A stretch of DNA of 64,000 nucleotides from Flavobacterium beibuense F44-8. Its GTDB lineage: Bacteria; Bacteroidota; Bacteroidia; Flavobacteriales; Flavobacteriaceae. Made by a program: the position numbers and the translations under genes. Shown one piece after another: positions 9,879 through 19,417 of the stretch. Each line of letters starts with the position of its first letter. Within the stretch, counting starts at the first letter, position 1. The DNA is taken from assembly GCF_000769915.1 (NCBI RefSeq), contig NZ_JRLV01000011.1, forward strand, positions 59,923-123,922. The letters run 5' to 3'. The notes under the pieces are model-generated. The model was not told the origin of the DNA. It did not search any database and worked only from the letters and a program-made list of their open reading frames with translations.

Positions 9879-10550
9879 ATGAGAATAGTACTATCCAATG
9901 TAAAGCTTATGATAAACGAAAATGTTTATCTTAAAGACCCTGAAAGCTCGGCACTGGGAAAGAAAATATTAAATGAAAGTATACTCCTTATTAAGGAAAT
10001 AGGCTTTGAGGCATTTACCTTTAAAAAGCTGGGGCAGCGTATTGAAAGTAACGAAAGTTCGATATACAGGTATTTTGAAAACAAACACAAACTGTTGGTT
10101 TATCTTACTTCATGGTACTGGAGCTGGATGGAATACCGCCTTGTTTTTGAAACGGCTAACTTAACCGACCCTAAAGACCGCCTTAATAAAACCATTGCAT
10201 TATTTACAGAAGAAACTAAAGATGATGAATCTACCGAACATATTAATGAAGCCCTTTTACAGCAAATAATTATATCTGACTTTACTAAAACCTTACTTAC
10301 CAAGGAAGTTGATGAAGAGAACAGAAATGGTTTTTTTGTAATTTATAAAAGGGTAATACACCGTATCGCAGGTATAATTAAAGAAGTGAACAGTAGTTAC
10401 CCCTACCCTGATTCTCTTGCCAGTACAATAGTTGAAGGGGCATTGCATCAGCATTTTTTAAAACAGCACCTAACATCCATCACCAACTGTAGTGATGAGA
10501 TTTCACCAAGTGATTTTTACCTTGATTTGATTAATAAAGTTTTAAACTAA
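9879..10550 (+). CDS. TetR/AcrR-family transcriptional regulator
   Basis: A 223-residue regulator from the ATG at 9879; an in-frame TTG at 9858 is rejected because it overlaps the -7 element, and the ATG at 9909 is also possible. The N-terminal helix-turn-helix covers FKKLGQRIESNESSIYRYFENKHKL, typical of TetR. The C-terminal ligand domain starts TSWYWSWMEYRLVF. It lies 7 bases before the ABC transporter gene, so it probably controls the ABC-HlyD-TolC operon, perhaps as an autoregulated member. The ligand is unknown. Confidence 0.88.
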   Translation: MRIVLSNVKLMINENVYLKDPESSALGKKILNESILLIKEIGFEAFTFKKLGQRIESNESSIYRYFENKHKLLVYLTSWYWSWMEYRLVFETANLTDPKDRLNKTIALFTEETKDDESTEHINEALLQQIIISDFTKTLLTKEVDEENRNGFFVIYKRVIHRIAGIIKEVNSSYPYPDSLASTIVEGALHQHFLKQHLTSITNCSDEISPSDFYLDLINKVLN

Positions 10551-10557
10551 AAAATAT

Positions 10558-12231
10558 ATGACCCCATTAAAACGCTTCTATAACCTTTTAAAGCTGGATA
10601 AGAAAGATATATACCAGATTGTTTTCTATGCAGCTTTCTCAGGACTAATAAGTATGTCATTACCTCTTGGTATACAAGCCATAGTTAATTTTATACAGGG
10701 AGGACAAATAAGTGTTTCCTGGATTGTACTTATTATTATTGTAACCCTGGGTGTAGCATTGGTTGGTATACTTACCCTAATGCAGTTAAGAATAACAGAG
10801 AACCTTCAGCAAAAAATATTCATCAGGTCTTCTTTTGAATTTGCACACCGCTTACCCAAACTTACTTTTGATTCCCTTTATGATAAATATCCGCCCGAGG
10901 TTGCCAATCGTTTTTTTGATACACTAACCATTCAAAAGGGTACATCAAAACTATTGCTTGATTTTACAACCGCTATATTACAGGTTGGACTTGGTTTGGT
11001 ACTGTTATCGCTTTATCATTCCTTCTTTATAATATTTGGCGTACTGCTGCTTATATTACTTTATATCATATTTAAGTTTTCGTTTCAGGATGGTTTAAAT
11101 ACCAGTTTAAAAGAATCTACCTTTAAATATAAGGTTGCCTACTGGTTACAGGAGATAGCAAGAAACAAAAGTAGTTTTTCACGTAGAAACAATTTTGAAT
11201 ATGCTCTTGATAAAAATGATAAACTGGTAAACAACTACATTTCTTTTAGAGAAAAGCACTTTAATGTAATTAAAAGGCAGTTTTCACAACTTATCGCTTA
11301 TAAGGTATTCATAACCGCCGGACTCCTTTCGGTTGGAGGTTTCCTTGTACTTAACCAGCAAATGAATATTGGTCAGTTTGTTGCTGCAGAGATTATTATA
11401 CTTTTAATTATCAACTCTGTAGAAAAACTTATTTTAGGATTTGAAACCCTTTATGATGTACTTACAGCGGTTGAGAAAATAGGTGTAGTAACCGATCTTG
11501 AAATTGAAAAAAGTACAAAAAACACTAACATAGATTGTGTAGAAACCGACTACACCTTAGAGACTGAGGATATGACATACAGGTATCCTGATAATGATAA
11601 GGACATTATTAAAAAGGTAAACATTAAAATAAATCAGGGAGAAAAGGTATTCATAACAGGTGCTAACAATTCAGGTAAAACAACATTAGTAAGACTGCTA
11701 TCGGGTTTCCTTTCTCCAAGCTCTGGTGTATTGTACATTAATGATAACATAGTAAAAAGATCTGAGGGTGAGTGTTACAAAAGCCATATAGGTGTTGTAA
11801 TGCAGGAGGATACTCCGTTTGAAGGGACATTACTGGAAAATATAACATTCAACAACCCTAATATAAATGGTGAAGATGTAAAATGGGCGCTTAATGCCGT
11901 AGGTTTAACAACTGCTACAAAAAGGCTGCCTATGGGGCTGGATACACCTGTTAACGCTGACGGCAGACAATTAACCCGATCAATTATTCAAAAAATAATG
12001 ATTGCAAGAGCTATTGTAAAGCGTCCTAAAATTCTTTTCCTGGAAGAACCTACTATCAGTATGGATCCGCAATCGGCTAAAAAAATAATCGACTTTTTAA
12101 TAAGCCCCGAAAACAAATGGACAATAGTTATTTCTTCGGTTGATGAATACTGGAAAAAAGCCTGTAAAAGGCAAATTGAAATGGAAAACGGACAAGTGAT
12201 TAACGACATAAACATAAACGGCAATGCTTAA
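10558..12231 (+). CDS. ABC transporter, permease-ATPase half transporter (degenerate NBD)
   Basis: The 557-residue protein has an N-terminal membrane domain of about six helices (residues 15-310) and a C-terminal nucleotide-binding domain, related to HlyB/LapB-type exporters but without the peptidase domain. Walker A is GANNSGKTT and the Q-loop is VVMQED. The expected LSGGQ signature reads LTRSI, Walker B ends LEEPT where DEPT is usual, and the H-loop region (VISSVDEYW) has no His. The NBD may therefore be slow or need a partner. It overlaps the HlyD gene by 8 bases. Confidence 0.87.
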   Translation: MTPLKRFYNLLKLDKKDIYQIVFYAAFSGLISMSLPLGIQAIVNFIQGGQISVSWIVLIIIVTLGVALVGILTLMQLRITENLQQKIFIRSSFEFAHRLPKLTFDSLYDKYPPEVANRFFDTLTIQKGTSKLLLDFTTAILQVGLGLVLLSLYHSFFIIFGVLLLILLYIIFKFSFQDGLNTSLKESTFKYKVAYWLQEIARNKSSFSRRNNFEYALDKNDKLVNNYISFREKHFNVIKRQFSQLIAYKVFITAGLLSVGGFLVLNQQMNIGQFVAAEIIILLIINSVEKLILGFETLYDVLTAVEKIGVVTDLEIEKSTKNTNIDCVETDYTLETEDMTYRYPDNDKDIIKKVNIKINQGEKVFITGANNSGKTTLVRLLSGFLSPSSGVLYINDNIVKRSEGECYKSHIGVVMQEDTPFEGTLLENITFNNPNINGEDVKWALNAVGLTTATKRLPMGLDTPVNADGRQLTRSIIQKIMIARAIVKRPKILFLEEPTISMDPQSAKKIIDFLISPENKWTIVISSVDEYWKKACKRQIEMENGQVINDININGNA

Positions 12232-13591
12232 TATATCTAACAACAATCCGGTACGTGTAGAAAACCCAACCGGATATGAAACCATTAAGGTGCTTAACAG
12301 CAGGCCTCATTATAAAATCCTGAACAGGATAATAGTACTTGTATGCCTTTTATGTTTTATTGGCCTGTTTTTACCATGGACGCAAAATATAAGAGGTACA
12401 GGTTCGGTTACTACATTAAAGCCCGATCAGCGTCCGCAAACCATTCATTCAGCTATTGCCGGAAGGGTTGAAAAATGGTATGTACAGGAAGGTGATTTTG
12501 TAAAGAAAGGTGACACTATTGTATTTATATCTGAAGTTAAGGAAAACTACTTTGACCCTAACCTTGTAGAAAATACAAAGCAACAGGTAGATGCTAAAAA
12601 AATGGCTCGTAAGTCGTATGACGGAAAAGTACTGGCGCTGGAAAATCAAATAGTCTCCCTAAACAACGAGTTAAACCTTAAACTGGAACAGGGACGCAAT
12701 AAAATAAAACAGGCACAGCTAAAAGTAAAAAGCGACAGTATGGACCTTGCAGCGGTAAACACTCAGTTAACCATTGCACAAACCCAGTTTGACAGGGCTG
12801 TTACCCTAAATAAAGACGGACTGAAACCGTTAACCGATGTAGAGGAAAAACGTCTCAAATTACAGGAAGCACAGGCAAAAATCATAACTCAGGAAAACAA
12901 ACTTTTAGGTTCGCGAAACGAGCTTATCAACTCACGTGTTGAAATAAACCGTATTAAAGCTGAGTATACCGAAAAGATTGCAAAAGCAAACAGCGACAAA
13001 TATACTGCTATGAGCAGCCTTTATGATACCGATGCTCAGGTTACAAAACTGGAAAACCAGTATGTTAACTACAGCATCCGTAACGGATTGTATTACATAA
13101 AAGCACCACAGGACGGCTATATAAACAAAGCCTTACTTAGCGGTATTGGAGAAACGATTAAAGAAGGGACTTCTGTTGTGAGTATCATGCCGGCAGGTTA
13201 TGATATTGCTGTAGAAACATTTGTAGATCCTATTGACCTTCCGTTAATTAAAAAAGGTTCTAAAATAAGGGTATGGTTTGACGGTTGGCCTACAATTGTA
13301 TTTTCAGGATGGCCGGGTATTTCATACGGTACGTTTGGCGGACGCGTAGTTGCCATAGAAAACTTTATTAGCCCTAACGGAAAATACAGGGTACTTGTAT
13401 CTCCCGATGCCGATGAACAGGCTTGGCCGGAACAGTTGAGTATAGGTGCAGGAGCACAAACCATCGCATTGCTTGATAATGTACCCGTATGGTATGAAGT
13501 ATGGCGAAACCTTAACGGATTCCCTCCTAACTATTATACTGCAAAAAATACAGATAAAGCCACAACAGCAAAGGATAACGAAAAGAAATAG
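12224..13591 (+). CDS. HlyD-family membrane fusion protein
   Basis: The 455-residue periplasmic adaptor has one N-terminal membrane helix (about residues 30-52). A split biotinyl-lipoyl domain follows (AGRVEKWYVQEGDFVKKGDTIVFI, shown for identification, and IKAPQDGYINKALL) around a long alpha-helical hairpin, residues about 105-275. It connects the ABC protein in the inner membrane to the TolC homologue encoded next. The three-gene order ABC-HlyD-TolC behind a TetR gene is a type I-like exporter. Confidence 0.92.
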   Translation: MLNISNNNPVRVENPTGYETIKVLNSRPHYKILNRIIVLVCLLCFIGLFLPWTQNIRGTGSVTTLKPDQRPQTIHSAIAGRVEKWYVQEGDFVKKGDTIVFISEVKENYFDPNLVENTKQQVDAKKMARKSYDGKVLALENQIVSLNNELNLKLEQGRNKIKQAQLKVKSDSMDLAAVNTQLTIAQTQFDRAVTLNKDGLKPLTDVEEKRLKLQEAQAKIITQENKLLGSRNELINSRVEINRIKAEYTEKIAKANSDKYTAMSSLYDTDAQVTKLENQYVNYSIRNGLYYIKAPQDGYINKALLSGIGETIKEGTSVVSIMPAGYDIAVETFVDPIDLPLIKKGSKIRVWFDGWPTIVFSGWPGISYGTFGGRVVAIENFISPNGKYRVLVSPDADEQAWPEQLSIGAGAQTIALLDNVPVWYEVWRNLNGFPPNYYTAKNTDKATTAKDNEKK

Positions 13592-13593
13592 GA

Positions 13594-14985
13594 ATGAGGC
13601 ATTTATTCTATATAATACTAATTTTAATCCCGGTTTGTGTTTTTCCACAGGAATTTAATGAGGAAACACTAAGCTACAGGGAATACCTGGGGTATGTAAA
13701 AAAATTCCACCCTTTGGTTAGTCGTGCTAACCTTGAAATAGACAGAGCCGAAGCACAATTAATGCAGGCTCGTGGTGGGTTTGACCCTAAAATTGAAGTT
13801 GATTTTGATAAAAAACAATTTAAGGATACCGAATATTATTCTTTACTAAACAGTAGTTTTAAAATCCCTACATGGTATGGTATTGAAATAAAAGCTGCTT
13901 TTGACAATAGTGAAGGCTATTATCTTAATCCGCAAAATACTACTCCTAATCAGGGACTAACATCACTCGGTATTACTGTACCTGTTGGACAGGGACTTTT
14001 TATCAATAAGCGTATGGCCGATTTAAGAAAAGCCAAGTTACAGATAAACCTTAGTAAGTCACAGCAAAGGCTTGCTGCTCTTGATGTTTTGTATGATGCG
14101 TCGGCAGCTTATTTCTCATGGCTTAAACATTACAACGAAATGGTAATGTATAAAGAATACCTAACCGCTGCAGAAGAACGTTACACAGGAGTGTTAAGAC
14201 TTATTGAACAGGGAGATAAACCGGCTATAGATAGTGTGGAGACAGGTATTTCGGTTAAGAACCGAAAGCTGAGTCTGGAAAACTCCATACTTAAACTAAA
14301 TAAGGCAAGGCTGGAACTGGCTAATTATTTATGGATAAATGAGACTCCTGTAGAGCCATCGGAAGATTTAAAACCTGAAGTGGGGCTTCTTACAGAAATT
14401 GAAGATATACTGAATACCGGAGGAATTAATGATACTGAGGCTATAATTTCAGCACATCCTAAACTTAAAATGCTGGAAACTAAAGTTGAAATGCTTGATA
14501 TTGAGAGAAAACTCAAGGCAAACTACCTGCTTCCTAAAATTGATTTAGGGTATTATTATCTTTCAGAGCCTTCCTATATTGATAATTTCCGTACGGATGA
14601 TTATAAAATTGGGATTAATTTCTCTTTCCCTATATTTTTAAGGAAAGAAAGAGGTGCGCTTAATATGGCTAAAATCAAATTACAGGATACAAAATTAGAG
14701 CTACAGCAGGAACAGCTTCAAATTAAAAACAAAATTGATGCACAGCTAACCGAAATACAATCCCTTAAAAAACAGTCTGATTTACTAAACGGACTGGTAC
14801 AGGATTATCAAACTATGCTTAATGCCGAAGACCGGCTTTTCTCCTTCGGGGAAAGTTCCATCTTCATTATCAATTCACGCGAAACTAACCTTATATCGGC
14901 CAGAATACAGCAAATAAACATGGAAAACAGTTTATTAATGAGTAATGTAGGACTTTATAGAATTATGGCTAATTCTGACAACTAA
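13594..14985 (+). CDS. TolC-family outer-membrane efflux protein
   Basis: The 463-residue protein has a signal peptide (RHLFYIILILIPVCVFPQ) and the duplicated coiled-coil/beta-strand layout of TolC, with long helices around residues 130-250 and 345-450. It starts two bases after the HlyD stop and completes the tripartite exporter. Its stop overlaps the convergent flavoprotein gene by 4 bases and no terminator separates them, so transcripts may overlap. Confidence 0.92.
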   Translation: MRHLFYIILILIPVCVFPQEFNEETLSYREYLGYVKKFHPLVSRANLEIDRAEAQLMQARGGFDPKIEVDFDKKQFKDTEYYSLLNSSFKIPTWYGIEIKAAFDNSEGYYLNPQNTTPNQGLTSLGITVPVGQGLFINKRMADLRKAKLQINLSKSQQRLAALDVLYDASAAYFSWLKHYNEMVMYKEYLTAAEERYTGVLRLIEQGDKPAIDSVETGISVKNRKLSLENSILKLNKARLELANYLWINETPVEPSEDLKPEVGLLTEIEDILNTGGINDTEAIISAHPKLKMLETKVEMLDIERKLKANYLLPKIDLGYYYLSEPSYIDNFRTDDYKIGINFSFPIFLRKERGALNMAKIKLQDTKLELQQEQLQIKNKIDAQLTEIQSLKKQSDLLNGLVQDYQTMLNAEDRLFSFGESSIFIINSRETNLISARIQQINMENSLLMSNVGLYRIMANSDN

Positions 14986-16088
14986 AAAACACGTCTGGCT
15001 TTCCAATAGGGTTTATTAAAGTACCTCATCTCTGTTGAGTAGAAGTACTTTCTGGACTTTTGGTTTTCCATAAACACGCGGTCTATGAGCTGCTGATAAT
15101 GATTAAGGATACTATCTTTTTGTAAAGGAGTATCCAAACAACCAATAACAGACTCGGCAGCTTTTATACCGCTATACAGCGCAAAAAATATTCCTTGTGA
15201 AGAAAGCGGATCAAAGGATAAGGCAGCATCGCCTACACATAAAACTCCGTTATAAATAACCGATTCGGGCTTGGAAACACCTGCTTCCACTGCATTACTG
15301 TGAAGCAATGATTTTGTAGTCAGCTTATATGGCAATATAGCTTCACTATTAAATTTTTGCAGTAACAGCTCAGGATTTTTATATAGCGTACCTATATCAT
15401 CTGAAAGCCCCTGAAAACTTATAACTCTTTTCCCTCCCGGTAAAAGTGAAGTATACCACCAGCCTTCCTGCACTGATTTTATTCGGGTACTACTGTCATT
15501 ATCCTGCTTAGGGACAGACACCCAATTAACTACCGCCATCTGGTTATCTACCTTAGTCCGTTTATAACCCAGTTTTTTCCCTATAACAGCTTTACGACCT
15601 GTAGCATCTATAAGCCAGTTGGCAGAAACTTCCTGTATCTCCCCTTCCCTTAAACTTACTTTAAATATTACACCACTGACATTATTCAAAACAACATCAT
15701 CAATGATAGCAGAATATACCGGTATACCTAAAGCTTTAGCTTTCATTAATAATGCCTTATCAAACATTACCCTGTCTACATGGAAACCAGCCCCTTCAGG
15801 ATTTAACATACCACTACTGTATACCCAGTCATCGCTACCCCACGATGAAACATTAGCACTGCAACGTTTATATTCGGTATCATCAAGCAGGTCAGTAATA
15901 GTATCTATGCCTAATCGTTTTAAAAGGCGCATGGTAGCCCCGGGGATGGATTCCCCTGCCTTATAGGGCATATTATATTCTTTGTTTATAAGGCAAACAT
16001 TAAGTCCTGCCTGCTTTAATACAATTGCAGCGGCACAGCCCGAAGGGCCGCCACCTGCTACAATTATTTCAAAAACATTGGTACTCAT
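14982..16088 (-). CDS. LodB-like FAD-dependent oxidoreductase (CTQ maturase candidate)
   Basis: The 368-residue flavoprotein has an N-terminal Rossmann motif VAGGGPSGCAAA, an AGESIPG motif, and the FAD-binding GDAALSFDPLSSQG of the halogenase/geranylgeranyl-reductase superfamily. It overlaps the upstream LodA-like oxidase gene by one base (TAATG), so the two are translationally coupled. In the Marinomonas lod and gox operons the equivalent flavoprotein LodB is needed to form the cysteine tryptophylquinone cofactor of the oxidase. The same role is inferred here from family and context. Confidence 0.85.
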   Translation of the reverse strand: MSTNVFEIIVAGGGPSGCAAAIVLKQAGLNVCLINKEYNMPYKAGESIPGATMRLLKRLGIDTITDLLDDTEYKRCSANVSSWGSDDWVYSSGMLNPEGAGFHVDRVMFDKALLMKAKALGIPVYSAIIDDVVLNNVSGVIFKVSLREGEIQEVSANWLIDATGRKAVIGKKLGYKRTKVDNQMAVVNWVSVPKQDNDSSTRIKSVQEGWWYTSLLPGGKRVISFQGLSDDIGTLYKNPELLLQKFNSEAILPYKLTTKSLLHSNAVEAGVSKPESVIYNGVLCVGDAALSFDPLSSQGIFFALYSGIKAAESVIGCLDTPLQKDSILNHYQQLIDRVFMENQKSRKYFYSTEMRYFNKPYWKARRVF

Positions 16089-19000
16089 TAGTTACCTCTG
16101 CGTTTTATGTTTACAAATTCATTACGTTGTTCTTCACTTATCCAGCCTGCTTCAGCCAATTGGCGGTTGTATAATCCAAGCTCACTAAAGGCTTTTTCAT
16201 ACATGCTGTGGTCTGATTTAAGATTAGCCTGCTGTGCTTTGGTAAGGTTCTCCACGTATATATTTTCCGGTAACCAGTCCATATCTTCAGGTCTTGGCTT
16301 TGCTTCCAGTATCCCCATACTGCCAAAATGCGCAATCATATACATCATTTGTTCGGGAGCCGGATTTTGTAACGGTAACTGCCTTAACCATTGTGGTCTG
16401 TTTTGGAAAGCAGCAATACGAATTTCCATTGGCTGTTTTGTATCACAAAGGGTATTGTAGTCCACTTCGGTTAAAACCTGATTTGGCACCCTTGCAGGCC
16501 AGAATGTTGGTAAATACGGATCGTACTCAAAATCGTATCCCGAACGACAGAAGGCTGTATCTCCCTGCCATGGCAGTGCCATCCAGCGGGTTAGATCACC
16601 GGCAGCCTGACCGTATAAAGGTCCGTTAACTTTCATTACCGAATTATTATCCAGCGTAGCACCATAATTAGGTTCTGCTAAGCCTTCCTCACGCTCCCTG
16701 ATTCTGTAAGGTGCCCTGTACATAGAAGCATTTCGCATAGGCCATGTAAGCTCTGCTCCCGGGTGGAAAGCATCAGCAAGGCAATAATGCATTGCTGTTC
16801 TGTCCAGCATTTCAGGTTGTTTTTGCAGGTCTACATCTTCAATTTTATGAGGTTCTTTATCGTCAGGATTATAATCATTAATAAACAGTCCGTTTACCCA
16901 GTTGGTAAGCACATAGGTATAAAATGGCGGAAGCTGTAGATAAGTAGACGGAGCCGGTGGCACATTAGGATTAGGATTGGTATATCCAAACGCATCGCCA
17001 TAAATAGGCGGCCATGCAGCTACCTCGGCTATCTTAGTATTCGTAGGCCTGAAGCTGTTGTATATACCTCTGCGCAGTTCTGCATAAGGATCAGGATACA
17101 TAGAGTTATCTAAAGGAGCGTAAGACAGCTTTTTCATAAACTCAGTATCCTTAAAGTTTAGAGGGCCTCCCGCACCAAACATAGAAAGGAATCCTTTATT
17201 TACCCATTGCAGTTCGCTAAGGCGTTCCAGTATAGGCCTCACATGATCATTAAATGATATTTGCTGAGGCACTTTTAGCATACCTACTTCCATATACAGG
17301 TTTTGCAGCAAATCGTCCATAGTTCTCCACCCTACTAAATCAGGTGCAAAGTTAGGCGGCGCCGAAGCTACCCAAGCCGGATCGGCGTCATAATCAACGC
17401 CTCCTATGGTTACTTTCGCATAAACAGGCCCGTCAGCAATATCATCATACCATCCGTTAGCATTATTAAAACTATCCGGATCAGCAGGTCTATATACAGG
17501 TTGGTTAGACGGACTTGCAGAAACCCCAAAGCCCGGTAAAACCAACAGGCGCCCTACAGCGTCTGTCCTTAATTCCCCTAAAGTAACCGGTGTTCCTTCA
17601 AATTCACCCGACATTACATAGCTGGAATCTTTCATCTCAATACCCATAATAGATTTTTTACCGGTATCAACACAAAGAGCACTCCTATCGTCTCCTTTAA
17701 CATCTGCATTTCGTAAAGGTACACTAAGGCTTACGGTTGCAGGTATATCAAGCGCTGCATTAAACTGATACCAGGCTGCTTTTTTATTAGCAAGATGTAC
17801 TGACCATTGAACACTTGATTTCTTGGTTTGCTGTACTTCGCCCACCACATTGCCATACTTATCGTAAGCATATATACGGAAACGGGCTGCCTGTCGCTTA
17901 ATAGCACCTCCGGCATCCCTGGTACTTCCAAATTTTGTAGGTTCAGGTTTAAATACTTCCGGACCAATATAATATCCGTCAGGACTATCACCTACACGGG
18001 CAATACCAATACCAGGGTGTATCCTTACATGGGTTATTCTTTTTATCTGGTCATCAGTCAATTCTTTTGGGTTTTCCTTGTCTGACGGGCTATGCCCCGA
18101 AAACGGACATTTAGGATTTTTAATAACAGGCTTACCCGGTTTTTTAGGCTCGGTTACAGGCTGTTTGTTCATTTCCCTGCGGTAATTAGCACTGGTTTGA
18201 TATACGCTCATCCTGGCTTCGGCAACACTACCTACCGGCTGATTCTCTAACGGAACACGACCAATGTTAAACGACAACCAGTCGCCATAAATTTCCTGTT
18301 CATCAATAGTAATATCCTGTTGCGGCAGGTGTATAGTAGCCACTTTTAGAGGTACGGCAACCGTTTCGTCCCAAACTACAGTAGCCCTGTCTAATGGAAA
18401 ATGCTGTTCTATATAAGCCTCACCATATTGGGCTACATCAGGTCTTTTTTGGATAAGGATATCCAGTGTAACAGGTCCTGCTGCCAGTCGTGCAGCAAGA
18501 TCTTTACCCATAAAATCAGGGTCGTTTATATCTACCTCTCCCGCAAAAGTCGATGTTCCCGGGCGCAGTATGTATTTACAGTAATTATCTGATCCAAGCA
18601 TAAACGGAACCACACTCCAAAGCTGTGTCTCCAGTACCGAATGTATCGGTTTTGCCATTTTATCCAATAACTCGTTGGTTTTTGGAGCATGTTGCTGTAC
18701 CCAATCGTCACCCCAGCCTTCAAGACTGGCTTTTGTGAAATTACACATATCAGAAGCGTTATCCACAAAAAAGAAAGGTACATTTTGTAGTAGCAAATCC
18801 GCTGTATCTGCTTCGTCATCGCTTACCTTTTTCTCTCCCGGAATTCCGAAAACCTTAATTCCTATTCCAATAGTACTTAGCCAGTCGGGTCTGCCATCGG
18901 CAAGGTCAGACGAATAACGTACATATACAGGAAAATCCCCTCCTTTTTTAAACATTCCGTGTTTATAATCTTTCGGAAGATCTTCCTGTATGGTTATATT

Positions 19001-19174
19001 TCCTTTTATGATACCGTGTGTACGTAAAAATACAGGTCTGCGCACAGGGCATTGCCCCTGTTCTACCCTCTTTTTCTGTACAAGGTCACAGAACATGTGC
19101 CTAAGCCCCTCTATAGGGTTTTCGCATCCGCAGGATGTATTATCCTCACTCCTGTTCTCAATAATACTTTTCAT
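16088..19174 (-). CDS. Catalase-like domain fused to LodA/GoxA-type CTQ-dependent oxidase
   Basis: The 1028-residue protein has two parts. Residues about 20-335 resemble heme catalases of the y4iL-like group: RTHGIIKG (candidate distal His53), LLQNVPFFFV (candidate distal Asn) and ARMSVYQTS (candidate heme-ligand Tyr). Residues about 378-1028 match LodA/GoxA amino-acid oxidases: ITHVRIHPGIGIARVGDSP, HYCLADAFHPGAELTWPMR and RWMALPWQGDTAFCRSGYD. Cys798 and Trp869 (or Trp864) are the likely CTQ pair. LodA-type oxidases make peroxide, so a fused catalase-like domain is suggestive. No signal peptide is visible. Substrate (lysine, glycine or other) is not predictable. Confidence 0.88.
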   Translation of the reverse strand: MKSIIENRSEDNTSCGCENPIEGLRHMFCDLVQKKRVEQGQCPVRRPVFLRTHGIIKGNITIQEDLPKDYKHGMFKKGGDFPVYVRYSSDLADGRPDWLSTIGIGIKVFGIPGEKKVSDDEADTADLLLQNVPFFFVDNASDMCNFTKASLEGWGDDWVQQHAPKTNELLDKMAKPIHSVLETQLWSVVPFMLGSDNYCKYILRPGTSTFAGEVDINDPDFMGKDLAARLAAGPVTLDILIQKRPDVAQYGEAYIEQHFPLDRATVVWDETVAVPLKVATIHLPQQDITIDEQEIYGDWLSFNIGRVPLENQPVGSVAEARMSVYQTSANYRREMNKQPVTEPKKPGKPVIKNPKCPFSGHSPSDKENPKELTDDQIKRITHVRIHPGIGIARVGDSPDGYYIGPEVFKPEPTKFGSTRDAGGAIKRQAARFRIYAYDKYGNVVGEVQQTKKSSVQWSVHLANKKAAWYQFNAALDIPATVSLSVPLRNADVKGDDRSALCVDTGKKSIMGIEMKDSSYVMSGEFEGTPVTLGELRTDAVGRLLVLPGFGVSASPSNQPVYRPADPDSFNNANGWYDDIADGPVYAKVTIGGVDYDADPAWVASAPPNFAPDLVGWRTMDDLLQNLYMEVGMLKVPQQISFNDHVRPILERLSELQWVNKGFLSMFGAGGPLNFKDTEFMKKLSYAPLDNSMYPDPYAELRRGIYNSFRPTNTKIAEVAAWPPIYGDAFGYTNPNPNVPPAPSTYLQLPPFYTYVLTNWVNGLFINDYNPDDKEPHKIEDVDLQKQPEMLDRTAMHYCLADAFHPGAELTWPMRNASMYRAPYRIREREEGLAEPNYGATLDNNSVMKVNGPLYGQAAGDLTRWMALPWQGDTAFCRSGYDFEYDPYLPTFWPARVPNQVLTEVDYNTLCDTKQPMEIRIAAFQNRPQWLRQLPLQNPAPEQMMYMIAHFGSMGILEAKPRPEDMDWLPENIYVENLTKAQQANLKSDHSMYEKAFSELGLYNRQLAEAGWISEEQRNEFVNIKRRGN

Positions 19175-19417
19175 AATCAGTGATTTATAAATTGGTTTGT
19201 TCTCAAATGTATTCCAAAAAATAAACCTGACTATACGTAAAACTACCTGATTAAGCTACCCGTAAAAACTACAATTGAAAGAAAGCTAATCATAATTTAA
19301 CTATACAAAAGCTCCGTTAATCGAAATATCTGCTAAAAATCAATTAGTAAAATGAAATTTGTATATACAAAACCACAAAATGTTTTGCGTGTATCATTCT
19401 AATAAAACCAATGCATT

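Noticed and set aside
13322..13648. 108-codon minus-strand frame across the HlyD/TolC junction
   Set aside because: It overlaps the end of a clear HlyD gene and start of a clear TolC gene, and its translation shows no recognisable domain.
19175..19417. Divergent promoter region between the oxidase and flippase genes
   Set aside because: I looked for TTTG/TAnnTTTG pairs on both strands and found no match good enough to annotate.
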